Source: CAYILC01 sp964364145
Lineage (GTDB): Bacteria > Patescibacteriota > Microgenomatia > UBA1400 > UBA12028
Assembly (NCBI GenBank): GCA_964364145.1
Contig: CAYILC010000002.1
Coordinates: forward strand, 1 to 39,641
Direction: 5' to 3'
DNA: 39,641 nt
Positions 29,750-36,591 of the stretch are shown here, in pieces. Numbering within the stretch: the first letter of the stretch is position 1; each line of letters begins with the position of its first letter. The notes under the pieces were generated by a model. It saw nothing but the letters and a program-made list of their open reading frames with translations, did not search any database and was not told the origin of the DNA. The translations under genes and the position numbers were made by a program.

Positions 29750-30658
29750 ATGAGGCAAATGATCCTGCTTTCGGGTTCTTCGCATCAAGCATTCGCCAAA
29801 GCACTTTCCAAACAAGCACATATTCCTCTCGCCGAGGTTGATCTTTCCATGTTCCCAAATGGCGATCGTCGCGTGTGGGTAAAAACTTCGGTAGCAAACG
29901 AGGATGTTATTCTTGTTCAGTCGTTTTCTCACCCTGTTGATACACATCTCATCGAGTACGCGTTACTTGTGGATGCAGTAGAACGGGCTGGTGCGCGGTC
30001 CATCATTGCATTGGTGCCGTGGATGGGGTACTCATTGCAGGACAAGGTATTTCGATCTGGCGAACCGATTGCCGCGCGCGTGGCGGCGGATATTATTTCT
30101 CACAAAAATGTAAAGCGCGTAGTTCTCATGGATCTGCACAACAATAGTGTGGCTGCCTTTTTTTCTACACCCACCACCATTTTGAGTCCACTTGAGTTGT
30201 TTGTAGATGACGCACTCGAGCACTACTCGAAAAATGAGTTGGTGGTGATTTCTCCAGACTTTGGTGGGTTAAAACGTGCCTCTGTGTTTGCCAAGGCGGT
30301 GGGAGCAGAGATTCATCATATCGACAAAGTGCGCGACCTTCATACAGGCAAAGTTCAAGCAAAGTTTGTTGGCGGGGATATTCGTGGAAAAGTTTGTGTC
30401 GTTATTGATGACTGCATAAACACCGGTTCAACAATTATCGAAGGAGCTCGGGAGCTCAAAAAACACGGTGCAAAACGTGTAGTGTTCTACGCCACACATG
30501 CATTATTGGGTGGGAATGCCTCTCAAGCGTTGCAAAAAAGCGAAGTCAACGAGGTAGTTGTTTCGGATACGGTCTCGGTTGAAGGAAAAATTTTTCCAAA
30601 ATTACGGGTATTGTCGGTTGTTCCGTTGTTTGCGGAAGCGCTCAAGAAACTCCTCTAG
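29750..30658 (+). CDS. prs: Ribose-phosphate pyrophosphokinase
   Basis: Makes PRPP from ribose 5-phosphate and ATP for nucleotide synthesis. Motifs: FPNGDRRVWV, the flexible loop WMGYSLQDKVFRSGEPI, VVLMDLHNN, SPDFGGLKRA and the PRPP loop VVIDDCINTGSTI. The GYSLQDK variant is closer to archaeal and CPR enzymes than to the E. coli GYARQDR form. 302 residues. The start at 29750 has TATAAC three bases upstream, and TATAAG near 29718 is another possible -10; a start at the second ATG (29759) cannot be excluded. Confidence 0.94.
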   Translation: MRQMILLSGSSHQAFAKALSKQAHIPLAEVDLSMFPNGDRRVWVKTSVANEDVILVQSFSHPVDTHLIEYALLVDAVERAGARSIIALVPWMGYSLQDKVFRSGEPIAARVAADIISHKNVKRVVLMDLHNNSVAAFFSTPTTILSPLELFVDDALEHYSKNELVVISPDFGGLKRASVFAKAVGAEIHHIDKVRDLHTGKVQAKFVGGDIRGKVCVVIDDCINTGSTIIEGARELKKHGAKRVVFYATHALLGGNASQALQKSEVNEVVVSDTVSVEGKIFPKLRVLSVVPLFAEALKKLL

Positions 30659-30661
30659 TAG

Positions 30662-30933
30662 TCAAAAACTTGCTCTAAAAAGATCCAGTTGATTTCTTTG
30701 TTGAGTGGCGATATATTCACGATACTGTTCGCCGTTCAAGGTAGAGTTCTCATACCTTCGAACGTCCATTTCCTCCAAGCGAGCTCTTTATATTCATCGG
30801 TTGTAAAGAAAGGAGTTTCTTATGTCCAGTTTTAGAAGTTGCGATCTTTGTCATGTTTCTGAATTTTCCTTGCAAGGCACCAAGGCTATTGAGCATAAAG
30901 TGCTATAGACAAAATAAAGAATGAGAAATAAAT
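30662..30933. other. 275-base intergenic stretch with two possible tiny ORFs
   Basis: On the minus strand an ATG at 30769 opens 35 codons ending at 30662 (MDVRRYENSTLNGEQYREYI then ATQQRNQLDLFRASF), with GGAGG just upstream. On the plus strand a 28-codon ORF at 30822 has a much better ribosome site and is listed separately. No terminator, tRNA or repeat is evident. Confidence 0.3.
30822..30908 (+). CDS. Possible 28-residue CxxC miniprotein
   Basis: ATG 30822 to TAG at 30906-30908 encodes MSSFRSCDLCHVSEFSLQG followed by TKAIEHKVL. A strong AAAGGAG sits at ideal spacing. CDLCH could hold half of a zinc site. It may be a genuine miniprotein or the remnant of a longer zinc-ribbon protein. Confidence 0.35.
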   Translation: MSSFRSCDLCHVSEFSLQGTKAIEHKVL

Positions 30934-31341
30934 ATGTTAACAAAACAAGATATTAAGACAATTGAATCAAGCATGTTAAAAGTTTTTGAACAGAAATTCA
31001 TGCCTCAGTTATTGCGGGTATTTGTAACAAAAGCGGATTTGAAGCAGGAGTTTGCGAAACATGATCGAAAAATGGATATACGATTCGAACGGTTAGAAAA
31101 GCGCATAGATCATATGGAAAAACGGATGGATGAACGAATAGATGATGCCAACGAGCGTATGCAGGAAATGCAGTCAACACTGAATACGATTCACCTCAAG
31201 CTTGATCAGCATATTGAAGATACTTCTTCTACATTCACTGCACACCTACGCAGGATTCACGAATTACAAGGTATTCCAGTTTCAGATAAATCCAAGGTTG
31301 CATACACAGCCTTAACAGACGATCCTAAGCCCAAAAAATAA
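30934..31341 (+). CDS. Unknown coiled-coil protein, 135 residues
   Basis: Not assigned to a function. Residues about 40-105 form a long charged coiled coil with regular heptads (DIRFERLEKRIDHMEKRMD, then ERIDDANERMQEMQSTLNTI). The N-terminal part (LTKQDIKTIESSMLKVFEQK) is also helical. Similar short coiled-coil proteins recur in CPR and other genomes. It is followed by the T-box leader, so it is not part of that operon. No clear ribosome site. Confidence 0.75.
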   Translation: MLTKQDIKTIESSMLKVFEQKFMPQLLRVFVTKADLKQEFAKHDRKMDIRFERLEKRIDHMEKRMDERIDDANERMQEMQSTLNTIHLKLDQHIEDTSSTFTAHLRRIHELQGIPVSDKSKVAYTALTDDPKPKK

Positions 31342-31344
31342 ATG

Positions 31345-31353
31345 TGGTATACT
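31345..31353 (+). promoter_or_regulatory. Extended -10 of the T-box operon
   Basis: TGG-TATACT (31345-31353) just after the stop of the coiled-coil gene. Transcription would start near 31360 and enter the T-box leader. Confidence 0.55.
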
Positions 31354-31359
31354 CCTCTA

Positions 31360-31563
31360 AACCGAAGGTGAGGAGTCCGTTCTTCACAGTTTTCTAAAAA
31401 GAGACCGGTGGCAGGCACAGCGCATCTTGAAAAAGTTGCGCAGAACTTGTTCGGGGGCGCCCGAGATAGCGCAAAGAGATCAAAGCATAGTGGTACCACG
31501 CGTCAAAGAATGACCGTCTGTGCAAATACCAGAATTTCTGGCATTTGAGTGGACGGTTTTTTT
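31360..31563 (+). promoter_or_regulatory. T-box riboswitch leader of the proS operon
   Basis: The T-box motif AGTGGTACCACGCG is at 31489-31502, followed by a long terminator hairpin and T-tract. An AGAGA element with GGTGG follows the putative Stem I (31400-31411), and a GC-rich hairpin (GCGCA...TGCGC, about 31430-31450) fits Stem II/III. T-boxes sense uncharged tRNA: the UGGU bulge would pair with a tRNA ending ACCA, consistent with tRNA-Pro, and proS lies in the downstream operon. The Stem I is unusually short (about 45 bases): GTGAGGA pairs with TCTTCAC around GTCCGT. I cannot fix the specifier; a Pro codon CCG occurs at 31377-31379 and 31405-31407. Confidence 0.75.
31513..31563 (+). terminator. 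T-box regulated terminator
   Basis: ACCGTC (31513-31518) pairs with GACGGT (31552-31557), CAAAT (31523-31527) with ATTTG (31543-31547), and CCAGA with TCTGG at the top, followed by seven T (31557-31563). The left arm lies just after the T-box motif, as expected for a terminator/antiterminator switch. Confidence 0.8.
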
Positions 31564-31591
31564 ATACAATCTAAATCTCAAAGGAGGAGAG

Positions 31592-31800
31592 ATGGGACCG
31601 AAAAACATACAACAGCACATAAAGATCGAGAAGAACGCTACCTTGGGGTTATTGACAAAAAATCTTTAAAACAAATGTCAAAATACATCTGTTCTGAAGT
31701 ACGAAAAAGAAAAAATACAGAGGAAGTTGTGCTTGAACTATCGAATTTCCTCTCGTTTAATGAACAGAGACTGCTCATACAAGCAGTTCGACATGAATAG
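31592..31800 (+). pseudogene. Small gene split by a -1 frame change in an A5 run (69 residues if repaired)
   Basis: A very strong AAAGGAGGAGAG precedes ATG 31592, but this frame stops after 25 codons (31669). The adjacent frame is open from before the ATG to 31800 and encodes a coherent charged protein (HKDREERYLGVIDKKSLKQ, then EVVLELSNFLSFNEQRLLIQ). One extra A in the run at 31601-31605 would join them into a 69-residue product. A 41-residue product could alternatively start at ATG 31675. It may be a real frameshift mutation, a sequencing error in the homopolymer or, less likely, a programmed shift. It is first in the T-box operon. Family not recognised. Confidence 0.45.
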
Positions 31801-31877
31801 CATTACATGGGAAGATTTATGAGATTTTCGCCAGGAAGAAACGGAACCATTGTGTATCTATCAAGGAAAGGAAGTAT

Positions 31878-32222
31878 ATGAGTGCAACAGCAACCTATGA
31901 TGATTTTACCAAGCTCGATATTCGTGTTGGCGTAATCGAAGAAGTTTTGGACTTTCCAGAGGCGAGAAAACCGGCATACAAACTGCACATTAACTTTGGC
32001 CTGGAAATTGGCAAGAAATGGAGTAGCGCGCAGGTTACACACTATTATTCAAAAGAAGAGCTGATGGGAATGAAAGTCCTTGGCGTGGTGAACTTTGCGC
32101 CCAAACAGATTGGCCCATTTATAAGTGAGTCACTTACTCTTGGTGTACCGGACGAGAACCACAACTGTATACTGATATCACCGAGCAAAAGTGGTGCAAC
32201 AATTGGTGGAAAAGTATATTAA
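31878..32222 (+). CDS. csaA: CsaA-like tRNA-binding protein
   Basis: A 114-residue OB-fold protein of the EMAP-II/Trbp111 tRNA-binding family. DFTKLDIRVGVIEEV is the conserved entry and FAPKQIGPFISE the conserved exit (normally KQIG-F-SE). In B. subtilis CsaA is described as a chaperone that also binds tRNA-like structures. A good AAGGAAG ribosome site is present. Encoded nine bases upstream of proS and behind a T-box, it may assist tRNA handling; that link is inference. A 24-codon ORF at 31807 ends in its ATGA start and may be coincidental. Confidence 0.88.
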   Translation: MSATATYDDFTKLDIRVGVIEEVLDFPEARKPAYKLHINFGLEIGKKWSSAQVTHYYSKEELMGMKVLGVVNFAPKQIGPFISESLTLGVPDENHNCILISPSKSGATIGGKVY

Positions 32223-32231
32223 AGGAGAATT

Positions 32232-33713
32232 ATGAATCAAACAACACAAACAAAACAAGTGAAAACGCAAGCACAGGCAACCAAAACATTTGAAAAGCGC
32301 GGAGTTACAAAAAAATCAGAGAACATGAGCGACTGGTACATTGACGTTATTGTAAAGTCGGGAATGGCGGATTACTCGCCGGTCAAAGGGTGTATTGTGT
32401 ATCGGCCCCTAAGTTACAGTGTTTGGGAAAGCATTCGTGTAGAGATGGATAAAAAATTCAGAAAAATGGGCATCGAAAACTGTTACTTCCCATTGTTTAT
32501 TCCTGAGTCGTTATTGAAAAAAGAGCAACATCATGTTGAGGGATTCTCGCCTGAATTAGCGGTAGTGACGATTGGCGGCGGAGAGGAATTAGCGGAAAAA
32601 CTTATCGTCCGCCCAACCTCCGAGACGATCATGTATGCCATGTACGCAAAATGGGTGCAGTCACACCGCGATCTCCCAATCTTGCTTAATCAATGGAACA
32701 GTGTTGTACGGTGGGAGAAGCGAACCTACTTTTTCCTGCGAGGAATGGAGTTTTTGTGGCAGGAGGCGCATACCGCACACGCGACGCATGCTGAAGCGTG
32801 GCAGCAGGTACTTGTTGCACTCGATGCGTACGCAGAGATCTATCAGGATGTGTTGGCAATTCCAGTGATCAAAGGTCATAAGAGCGAGGCAGAAAAATTT
32901 GCTGGTACAGACAAAACAACGGCGGTTGAGGTGATGATGCCAGACGGCAAGGTACTTCAAGGCGCAACAAGCCACGATCTTGGTCAAAACTTTTCCAAAG
33001 CATTTGAGATTTCATTCCAGAACGAAAAAAGTGAGACAGTGTTTGCTTGGCAAACGAGCTTTGGATTGTCCACGCGCGCTTTGGGCGCGCTTGTGATGGT
33101 GCACGGTGACGATCAAGGCCTCGTGTTTCCACCAATGGTTGCGCCAACGCAGGTAGTGATTATTCCGATTGGTGACGATGATCAACTCCATGAAATGGCT
33201 GATATGAAGCGTTTGGCTTTGGAGAAAGTTGGAGTTCGCGTGAAGGTTGATATGCGCAAAGAATATTCGTTGGGTTTCAAGCGCAACGAGTGGGAACTGA
33301 AGGGAACGCCAATTCGCATTGAGATTGGGAAGAAGGAACTCGAAACTGGTTCTGTTGCTGTGGCTGTTCGCCATAGTGGGGAGAAGATTGTGCAAGACAT
33401 TGCAACATTAGAAGATGCACTGCCAAAACTTCTTGAAAAAATTCAACAAGAAATGTTTGAGAAGGCTGTGAAGATGCGTGAATCTCTAACTTCGAGCGTT
33501 AAAACATATGCTCAATTTAAAGAGATTATGACAACCAAGCGCGGATTCATTCATGCCATGTGGTGCGAAGATCCAACCTGTGAGGCAAAGATTAAGGAAG
33601 AAACGAAGGCGACCACGCGGTGTTTGCCGTTGGATGCAAAGGAAGAGGTGGGGAACTGTATCTACTGCGGAAAACCAGCTAAACACAGGTGGGTTTTTGC
33701 ACAGGCGTACTAG
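32232..33713 (+). CDS. proS: Prolyl-tRNA synthetase, archaeal/eukaryotic type
   Basis: Charges tRNA-Pro. The class II core has motif 2 around FLRGMEFLWQEAHTAHAT, the RPTSET signature, and motif 3 near GLSTRALGALVMVHGDDQG. It lacks the bacterial editing insertion. It carries the C-terminal domain with Cys pairs (EDPTCEAKIK; GNCIYCGKPAKHRWVFAQAY), ending in the conserved aromatic tail of the archaeal type. 493 residues. Ribosome site AAAGGAGA. Expression is probably set by the T-box about 0.7 kb upstream. Confidence 0.96.
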   Translation: MNQTTQTKQVKTQAQATKTFEKRGVTKKSENMSDWYIDVIVKSGMADYSPVKGCIVYRPLSYSVWESIRVEMDKKFRKMGIENCYFPLFIPESLLKKEQHHVEGFSPELAVVTIGGGEELAEKLIVRPTSETIMYAMYAKWVQSHRDLPILLNQWNSVVRWEKRTYFFLRGMEFLWQEAHTAHATHAEAWQQVLVALDAYAEIYQDVLAIPVIKGHKSEAEKFAGTDKTTAVEVMMPDGKVLQGATSHDLGQNFSKAFEISFQNEKSETVFAWQTSFGLSTRALGALVMVHGDDQGLVFPPMVAPTQVVIIPIGDDDQLHEMADMKRLALEKVGVRVKVDMRKEYSLGFKRNEWELKGTPIRIEIGKKELETGSVAVAVRHSGEKIVQDIATLEDALPKLLEKIQQEMFEKAVKMRESLTSSVKTYAQFKEIMTTKRGFIHAMWCEDPTCEAKIKEETKATTRCLPLDAKEEVGNCIYCGKPAKHRWVFAQAY

Positions 33714-33768
33714 GTGTTTTGGAATGTTTTTTGGAGTTTGTAATAACCTGTATCGGCTATTGTTCTCT

Positions 33769-34029
33769 TTATGTGAGATTTGCGAGAACTGCTTGGGCAA
33801 AACATCGATCGAAGATTGCTGAATACATGAACTCTACTCCTTCTACATGAACGGTAAAATTCAATCCTTGAGAAGTTTTTTCCAAGACAATCTCGTCTTG
33901 GCTGAATTTTAACCCACGACTCTTGAGATCATCGATAAAACTGACTAAAATACGATCAAGAAATACATTGATTTCTTCCTGTTCTACAATCATTCCTGCT
34001 GGAAGTTCATAGGTACCCGTATAAGCCAT
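33769..34029 (-). CDS. Unknown 86-residue protein
   Basis: Not recognised. It begins MAYTGTYELPAGMIVEQEEI and has a predicted alpha/beta pattern (VFLDRILVSFIDDLKSRG helix, then strands LNFTVHVEGVEFMYSAI). The start is set by a very strong AAAGGAGGA; the in-frame ATG upstream at 34065 precedes the promoter. It converges on proS with 55 bases between the stops and diverges from the DHH-like gene. Confidence 0.75.
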   Translation of the reverse strand: MAYTGTYELPAGMIVEQEEINVFLDRILVSFIDDLKSRGLKFSQDEIVLEKTSQGLNFTVHVEGVEFMYSAIFDRCFAQAVLANLT

Positions 34030-34050
34030 TATTCCTCCTTTGTGTTCGCC

Positions 34051-34078
34051 ATTATATGACATCAATCTAAGAAATCAA
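34051..34078 (-). promoter_or_regulatory. Promoter of the 86-residue gene
   Basis: On the minus strand TTGATT (34078-34073), 16 bases, TATAAT (34056-34051). The transcript keeps a leader of about 15 bases with a strong Shine-Dalgarno. Confidence 0.6.
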
Positions 34079-34087
34079 TGGTATACT
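34079..34087 (+). promoter_or_regulatory. Extended -10 of the DHH-like gene, leaderless spacing
   Basis: TGG-TATACT, then CAAGGC, then ATG 34094. It overlaps the -35 of the divergent minus-strand promoter. Confidence 0.55.
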
Positions 34088-34093
34088 CAAGGC

Positions 34094-34951
34094 ATGAACC
34101 TCCTCGTTACTCATCGCGCTCCCGACATCGACGCGATCACATCGGTCTGGATTCTCAAACGGTTTGATCCCGAACATTTTGCCGACGCAAAAATCGAGTT
34201 TGTAGATGCTGGCAAAAGCATGACCGCAAATCAAGCTGCAGAGTTTGGCGTATCTCTTTCTGACGTGACCCATGTTGATACAGGCGAAGGGGAGTTTGAC
34301 CACCATCAAAAGGACAGCGCAGGCCAACGCTCGTGTGCCTCAAGCCTTGTGTATGCACATGTAAAAAAAGTAAATCCCGCGCTTGCAAACGATTGGCCGC
34401 TTCAGCAGATCATAGAGTATTCGCTTGCGGACGATCATTTTGAAGACTACTTTTTGTCTGATGCAGACTCTGTGCGTCATCTTTTTGCACTGCGATGGAT
34501 CATCAAAGGGGCGGAAAGTTCGGCATTACATGACGATGATTCGCAGATGCAGTTTGGATTTCGTATGCTCGATGCTATTTATGCGTCACTCAAAGACCGA
34601 CATCACGCGGACAAAGACATTGAGAAAGGAACAAAGTTTCAATCGAAATGGGGGAACTCGATTGGACTGCAAACATCCAACAGTTCAGCGGTGCGATTCG
34701 CGCAACTTAAAGGATACACACTCGTGATCCAAAAGGATCCGAAGCGTGGCGGGATGAATATTAAAGCCGCTCCCATCAAAGAGTACGATCTTACTCCGCT
34801 GTATGAAAAGATTATCCAAAAAGACAGCGTAGGCGGATGGTATTTTCATAACGGTAAGCGCATGATTATCAATAACTCGAGTCATTCCGACCAAAAACCA
34901 ACGCCATTAACTTTAGAACAGGTGATTGAAATTGCAAAGGAGTGCGTATGA
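34094..34951 (+). CDS. DHH/MYG1-like phosphoesterase
   Basis: A 285-residue protein with the metal-site layout of the DHH superfamily. THRAPDIDAITSVW (Asp11, Asp13) gives the first Asp pair, VDTGEGEFDHHQ (Asp62, Asp69-His70-His71) the DHH-type motif, and YSLADDHFEDYF a third acidic patch. The FDHH form resembles the MYG1/UPF0160 group, whose member MYG1 is a 3'-5' exoribonuclease. Substrate unknown. Leaderless-type start. The HIT gene overlaps its stop. Confidence 0.65.
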   Translation: MNLLVTHRAPDIDAITSVWILKRFDPEHFADAKIEFVDAGKSMTANQAAEFGVSLSDVTHVDTGEGEFDHHQKDSAGQRSCASSLVYAHVKKVNPALANDWPLQQIIEYSLADDHFEDYFLSDADSVRHLFALRWIIKGAESSALHDDDSQMQFGFRMLDAIYASLKDRHHADKDIEKGTKFQSKWGNSIGLQTSNSSAVRFAQLKGYTLVIQKDPKRGGMNIKAAPIKEYDLTPLYEKIIQKDSVGGWYFHNGKRMIINNSSHSDQKPTPLTLEQVIEIAKECV

Positions 34952-35451
34952 ATGTGCTGAAAAAGATTGCAAAAAAGATCGACGACTGTTTATTTTGCAA
35001 GATCGTTGCTGGCAAACTTCCATGCCATAAGGTGTGGGAAAGCGAAACACATCTCGCATTTTTGACGATCTTCCCAAACACCGAGGGTTTTACCGTAGTT
35101 GTAACAAAGGATCACTACGAGAGCGATGCGTTAACACAAGACGATCCGGTGATATGTGGGTTAGTGTTGGCCGCCAAGCAAGTCGCGCAAAAAATTACCA
35201 CAGCTTTCGATGATGTTGGTCGCACAGGCCTATTCCTGGAGGGTTTTGGCGTCAATCATCTTCATTGCAAGCTCTTTCCGATGCATGGAACACAGCCAAT
35301 GAGCGAATGGAAACACATTGCTTCTTCAGACGACATTCATAAGAAATTTTTTACACAGTATGAGGGCTACATGTCCTCGCACGATGGCGAACGAGGAGAT
35401 GACGTAAAGTTGGCAAAGTTGGCGGAGAACATTCGGAACGCAAAGTTGTAA
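34948..35451 (+). CDS. HIT-family nucleotide hydrolase/transferase with an altered His triad
   Basis: A 167-residue HIT protein. DCLFCKIVAGKLPCHKV (Cys14, Cys17) matches the N-terminal zinc-type region. The triad reads HLHCKLF: His104 and the nucleophile His106 are present, but the third histidine is Lys108. Start 34948 overlaps the DHH-like stop as ATGA with AAAGGAG upstream. Co-expression with a phosphoesterase suggests nucleotide turnover, but the substrate is not readable. Confidence 0.85.
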   Translation: MNVLKKIAKKIDDCLFCKIVAGKLPCHKVWESETHLAFLTIFPNTEGFTVVVTKDHYESDALTQDDPVICGLVLAAKQVAQKITTAFDDVGRTGLFLEGFGVNHLHCKLFPMHGTQPMSEWKHIASSDDIHKKFFTQYEGYMSSHDGERGDDVKLAKLAENIRNAKL

Positions 35452-35458
35452 GAGGGGA

Positions 35459-35488
35459 TTGATTCATCCGGTGTATCTGGGGTACAAT
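35459..35488 (+). promoter_or_regulatory. Promoter of rpsU-ybeY
   Basis: TTGATT (35459-35464), 18 bases, TACAAT (35483-35488). The leader of about 60 bases holds a small hairpin TGGCG-GAGTGT-CGCCA (35497-35512) and a near-perfect Shine-Dalgarno. Confidence 0.6.
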
Positions 35489-35555
35489 GCGGTTCTTGGC
35501 GGAGTGTCGCCACTGAAAAATATACATTTGAACTGTGAGATTGGAGGTGAGTCGT

Positions 35556-35816
35556 ATGGCATCGATTGTTCGCGCAAAACGTGACGAATCAACCGACAGC
35601 GTCATCAAACGCTTTAAAAGACGTATGATGATCGATAATATTCTCACATTACTGAAGGAAAAAGAGTTCTATAAAAAGCCGTCTGTGCTCAAAAAAGAAC
35701 ACAACAAAGAAATTGACCGACGCAAGTATCGTGAGCGAATGGAACGTCAAAGTTTGTCCAAAAAATTCAAAAAAGCCAAACCGGCAAAGGTAGTGAGACC
35801 CAAAAGATTCGAATGA
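35556..35816 (+). CDS. rpsU: Small ribosomal subunit protein bS21
   Basis: 86-residue S21: SIVRAKRDESTDSVIKRFKR at the N-terminus, then RRKYRERMERQS and a basic tail. bS21 sits beside the anti-Shine-Dalgarno of 16S rRNA. The start has GGAGGTGA, one of the best ribosome sites in the window. The ybeY ATG overlaps its stop. Confidence 0.9.
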   Translation: MASIVRAKRDESTDSVIKRFKRRMMIDNILTLLKEKEFYKKPSVLKKEHNKEIDRRKYRERMERQSLSKKFKKAKPAKVVRPKRFE

Positions 35817-36217
35817 TTACGATCTCGATTTCCGTTGGTTCCCGATATCCGGTGAACCGCAAGGTTATCCGTTCTTGTATTATCGAGGCTTTAACCAAAC
35901 GCGGTGTTGTTGACGCAGAAGTTTCTGTTTCTGTTGTGGGCTCTCGTCGCATGACATGGTTGAACGAGCATCTTATGAAGCATACGGGCGTGACCGATGT
36001 GTTGTCGTTTCCACAGAAAGATCCGGAACAGGCAGACAAAGAGTTTCCCGCGGTACCAAAAGATGGTCCTGTTTTACCAACGCAGTTGGGCGATATTGTG
36101 GTCTGTTTTCCGGAAGCCGTTCGCGAAGCGCGCAAACTGGGTCGAATGGTTGATGATCAAATTAACTTTTTGGTTGAGCACGGCTTAATGCATTTGCTGG
36201 GGTTTCATCATGAATAG
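35813..36217 (+). CDS. ybeY: Endoribonuclease YbeY (rRNA maturation factor)
   Basis: Metal-dependent RNase for 16S rRNA 3' maturation and ribosome quality control. The zinc site is complete: EHGLMHLLGFHHE (HxxxHxxGxxH). HTGVTDVLSFP and QLGDIVVC are the other family motifs. 134 residues, slightly short because it ends right after the motif. Start ATG 35813 overlaps the rpsU stop (ATGA). Pairing with S21 fits its role near the 16S 3' end. Confidence 0.94.
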   Translation: MITISISVGSRYPVNRKVIRSCIIEALTKRGVVDAEVSVSVVGSRRMTWLNEHLMKHTGVTDVLSFPQKDPEQADKEFPAVPKDGPVLPTQLGDIVVCFPEAVREARKLGRMVDDQINFLVEHGLMHLLGFHHE

Positions 36218-36237
36218 TTTCCCAAAAAAGAGATCAT

Positions 36238-36525
36238 ATGAATGAAGTTGCACGTTTTACTTTTTTCTCAAAAGATTTTTCTGACCCTAATCATCCAGAA
36301 GCGAAAATCATGGAACATCTTCAGTTTCTAGATGTGGTGGTCGAGATCGCGAATAAATTTTTGAGCATGGGAATCTCTACCAAACCAATAATAATTCTTG
36401 AACAGGGAGATGGTCTACATCTCATCATTGAGGTGGATGCCAAGGATCGTGATGTTTTTCTTCGCTTATTCAAAACAATGATTATTCCGGCAATTGTGCA
36501 ATTTTTTTCTGAGTCTTCAGTATAA
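36238..36525 (+). CDS. Unknown 95-residue protein
   Basis: Not recognised. Soluble, mixed alpha/beta, with a mid-region IIILEQGDGLHLIIEVDAKD. It lies 20 bases after ybeY and 66 before dnaX, with only a weak AAGAGA ribosome site, so it may be the last gene of the rpsU-ybeY unit. Confidence 0.65.
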   Translation: MNEVARFTFFSKDFSDPNHPEAKIMEHLQFLDVVVEIANKFLSMGISTKPIIILEQGDGLHLIIEVDAKDRDVFLRLFKTMIIPAIVQFFSESSV

Positions 36526-36542
36526 GCTCAAAAGTTTCTGTG

Positions 36543-36548
36543 TATAAT
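36543..36548 (+). promoter_or_regulatory. -10 hexamer upstream of dnaX
   Basis: A perfect TATAAT 43 bases before the dnaX ATG. TAGAGT (36579-36584), seven bases before the ATG, is a weaker leaderless-type alternative. Confidence 0.4.
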
Positions 36549-36591
36549 GGCTCGTACAGATTTCCTATAGTATCGAAGTAGAGTACACAAC

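Noticed and set aside
31592..31669. The 25-codon frame as a leader peptide for attenuation
   Set aside because: It lies after the T-box terminator rather than before it, and has no run of proline or other regulatory codons.
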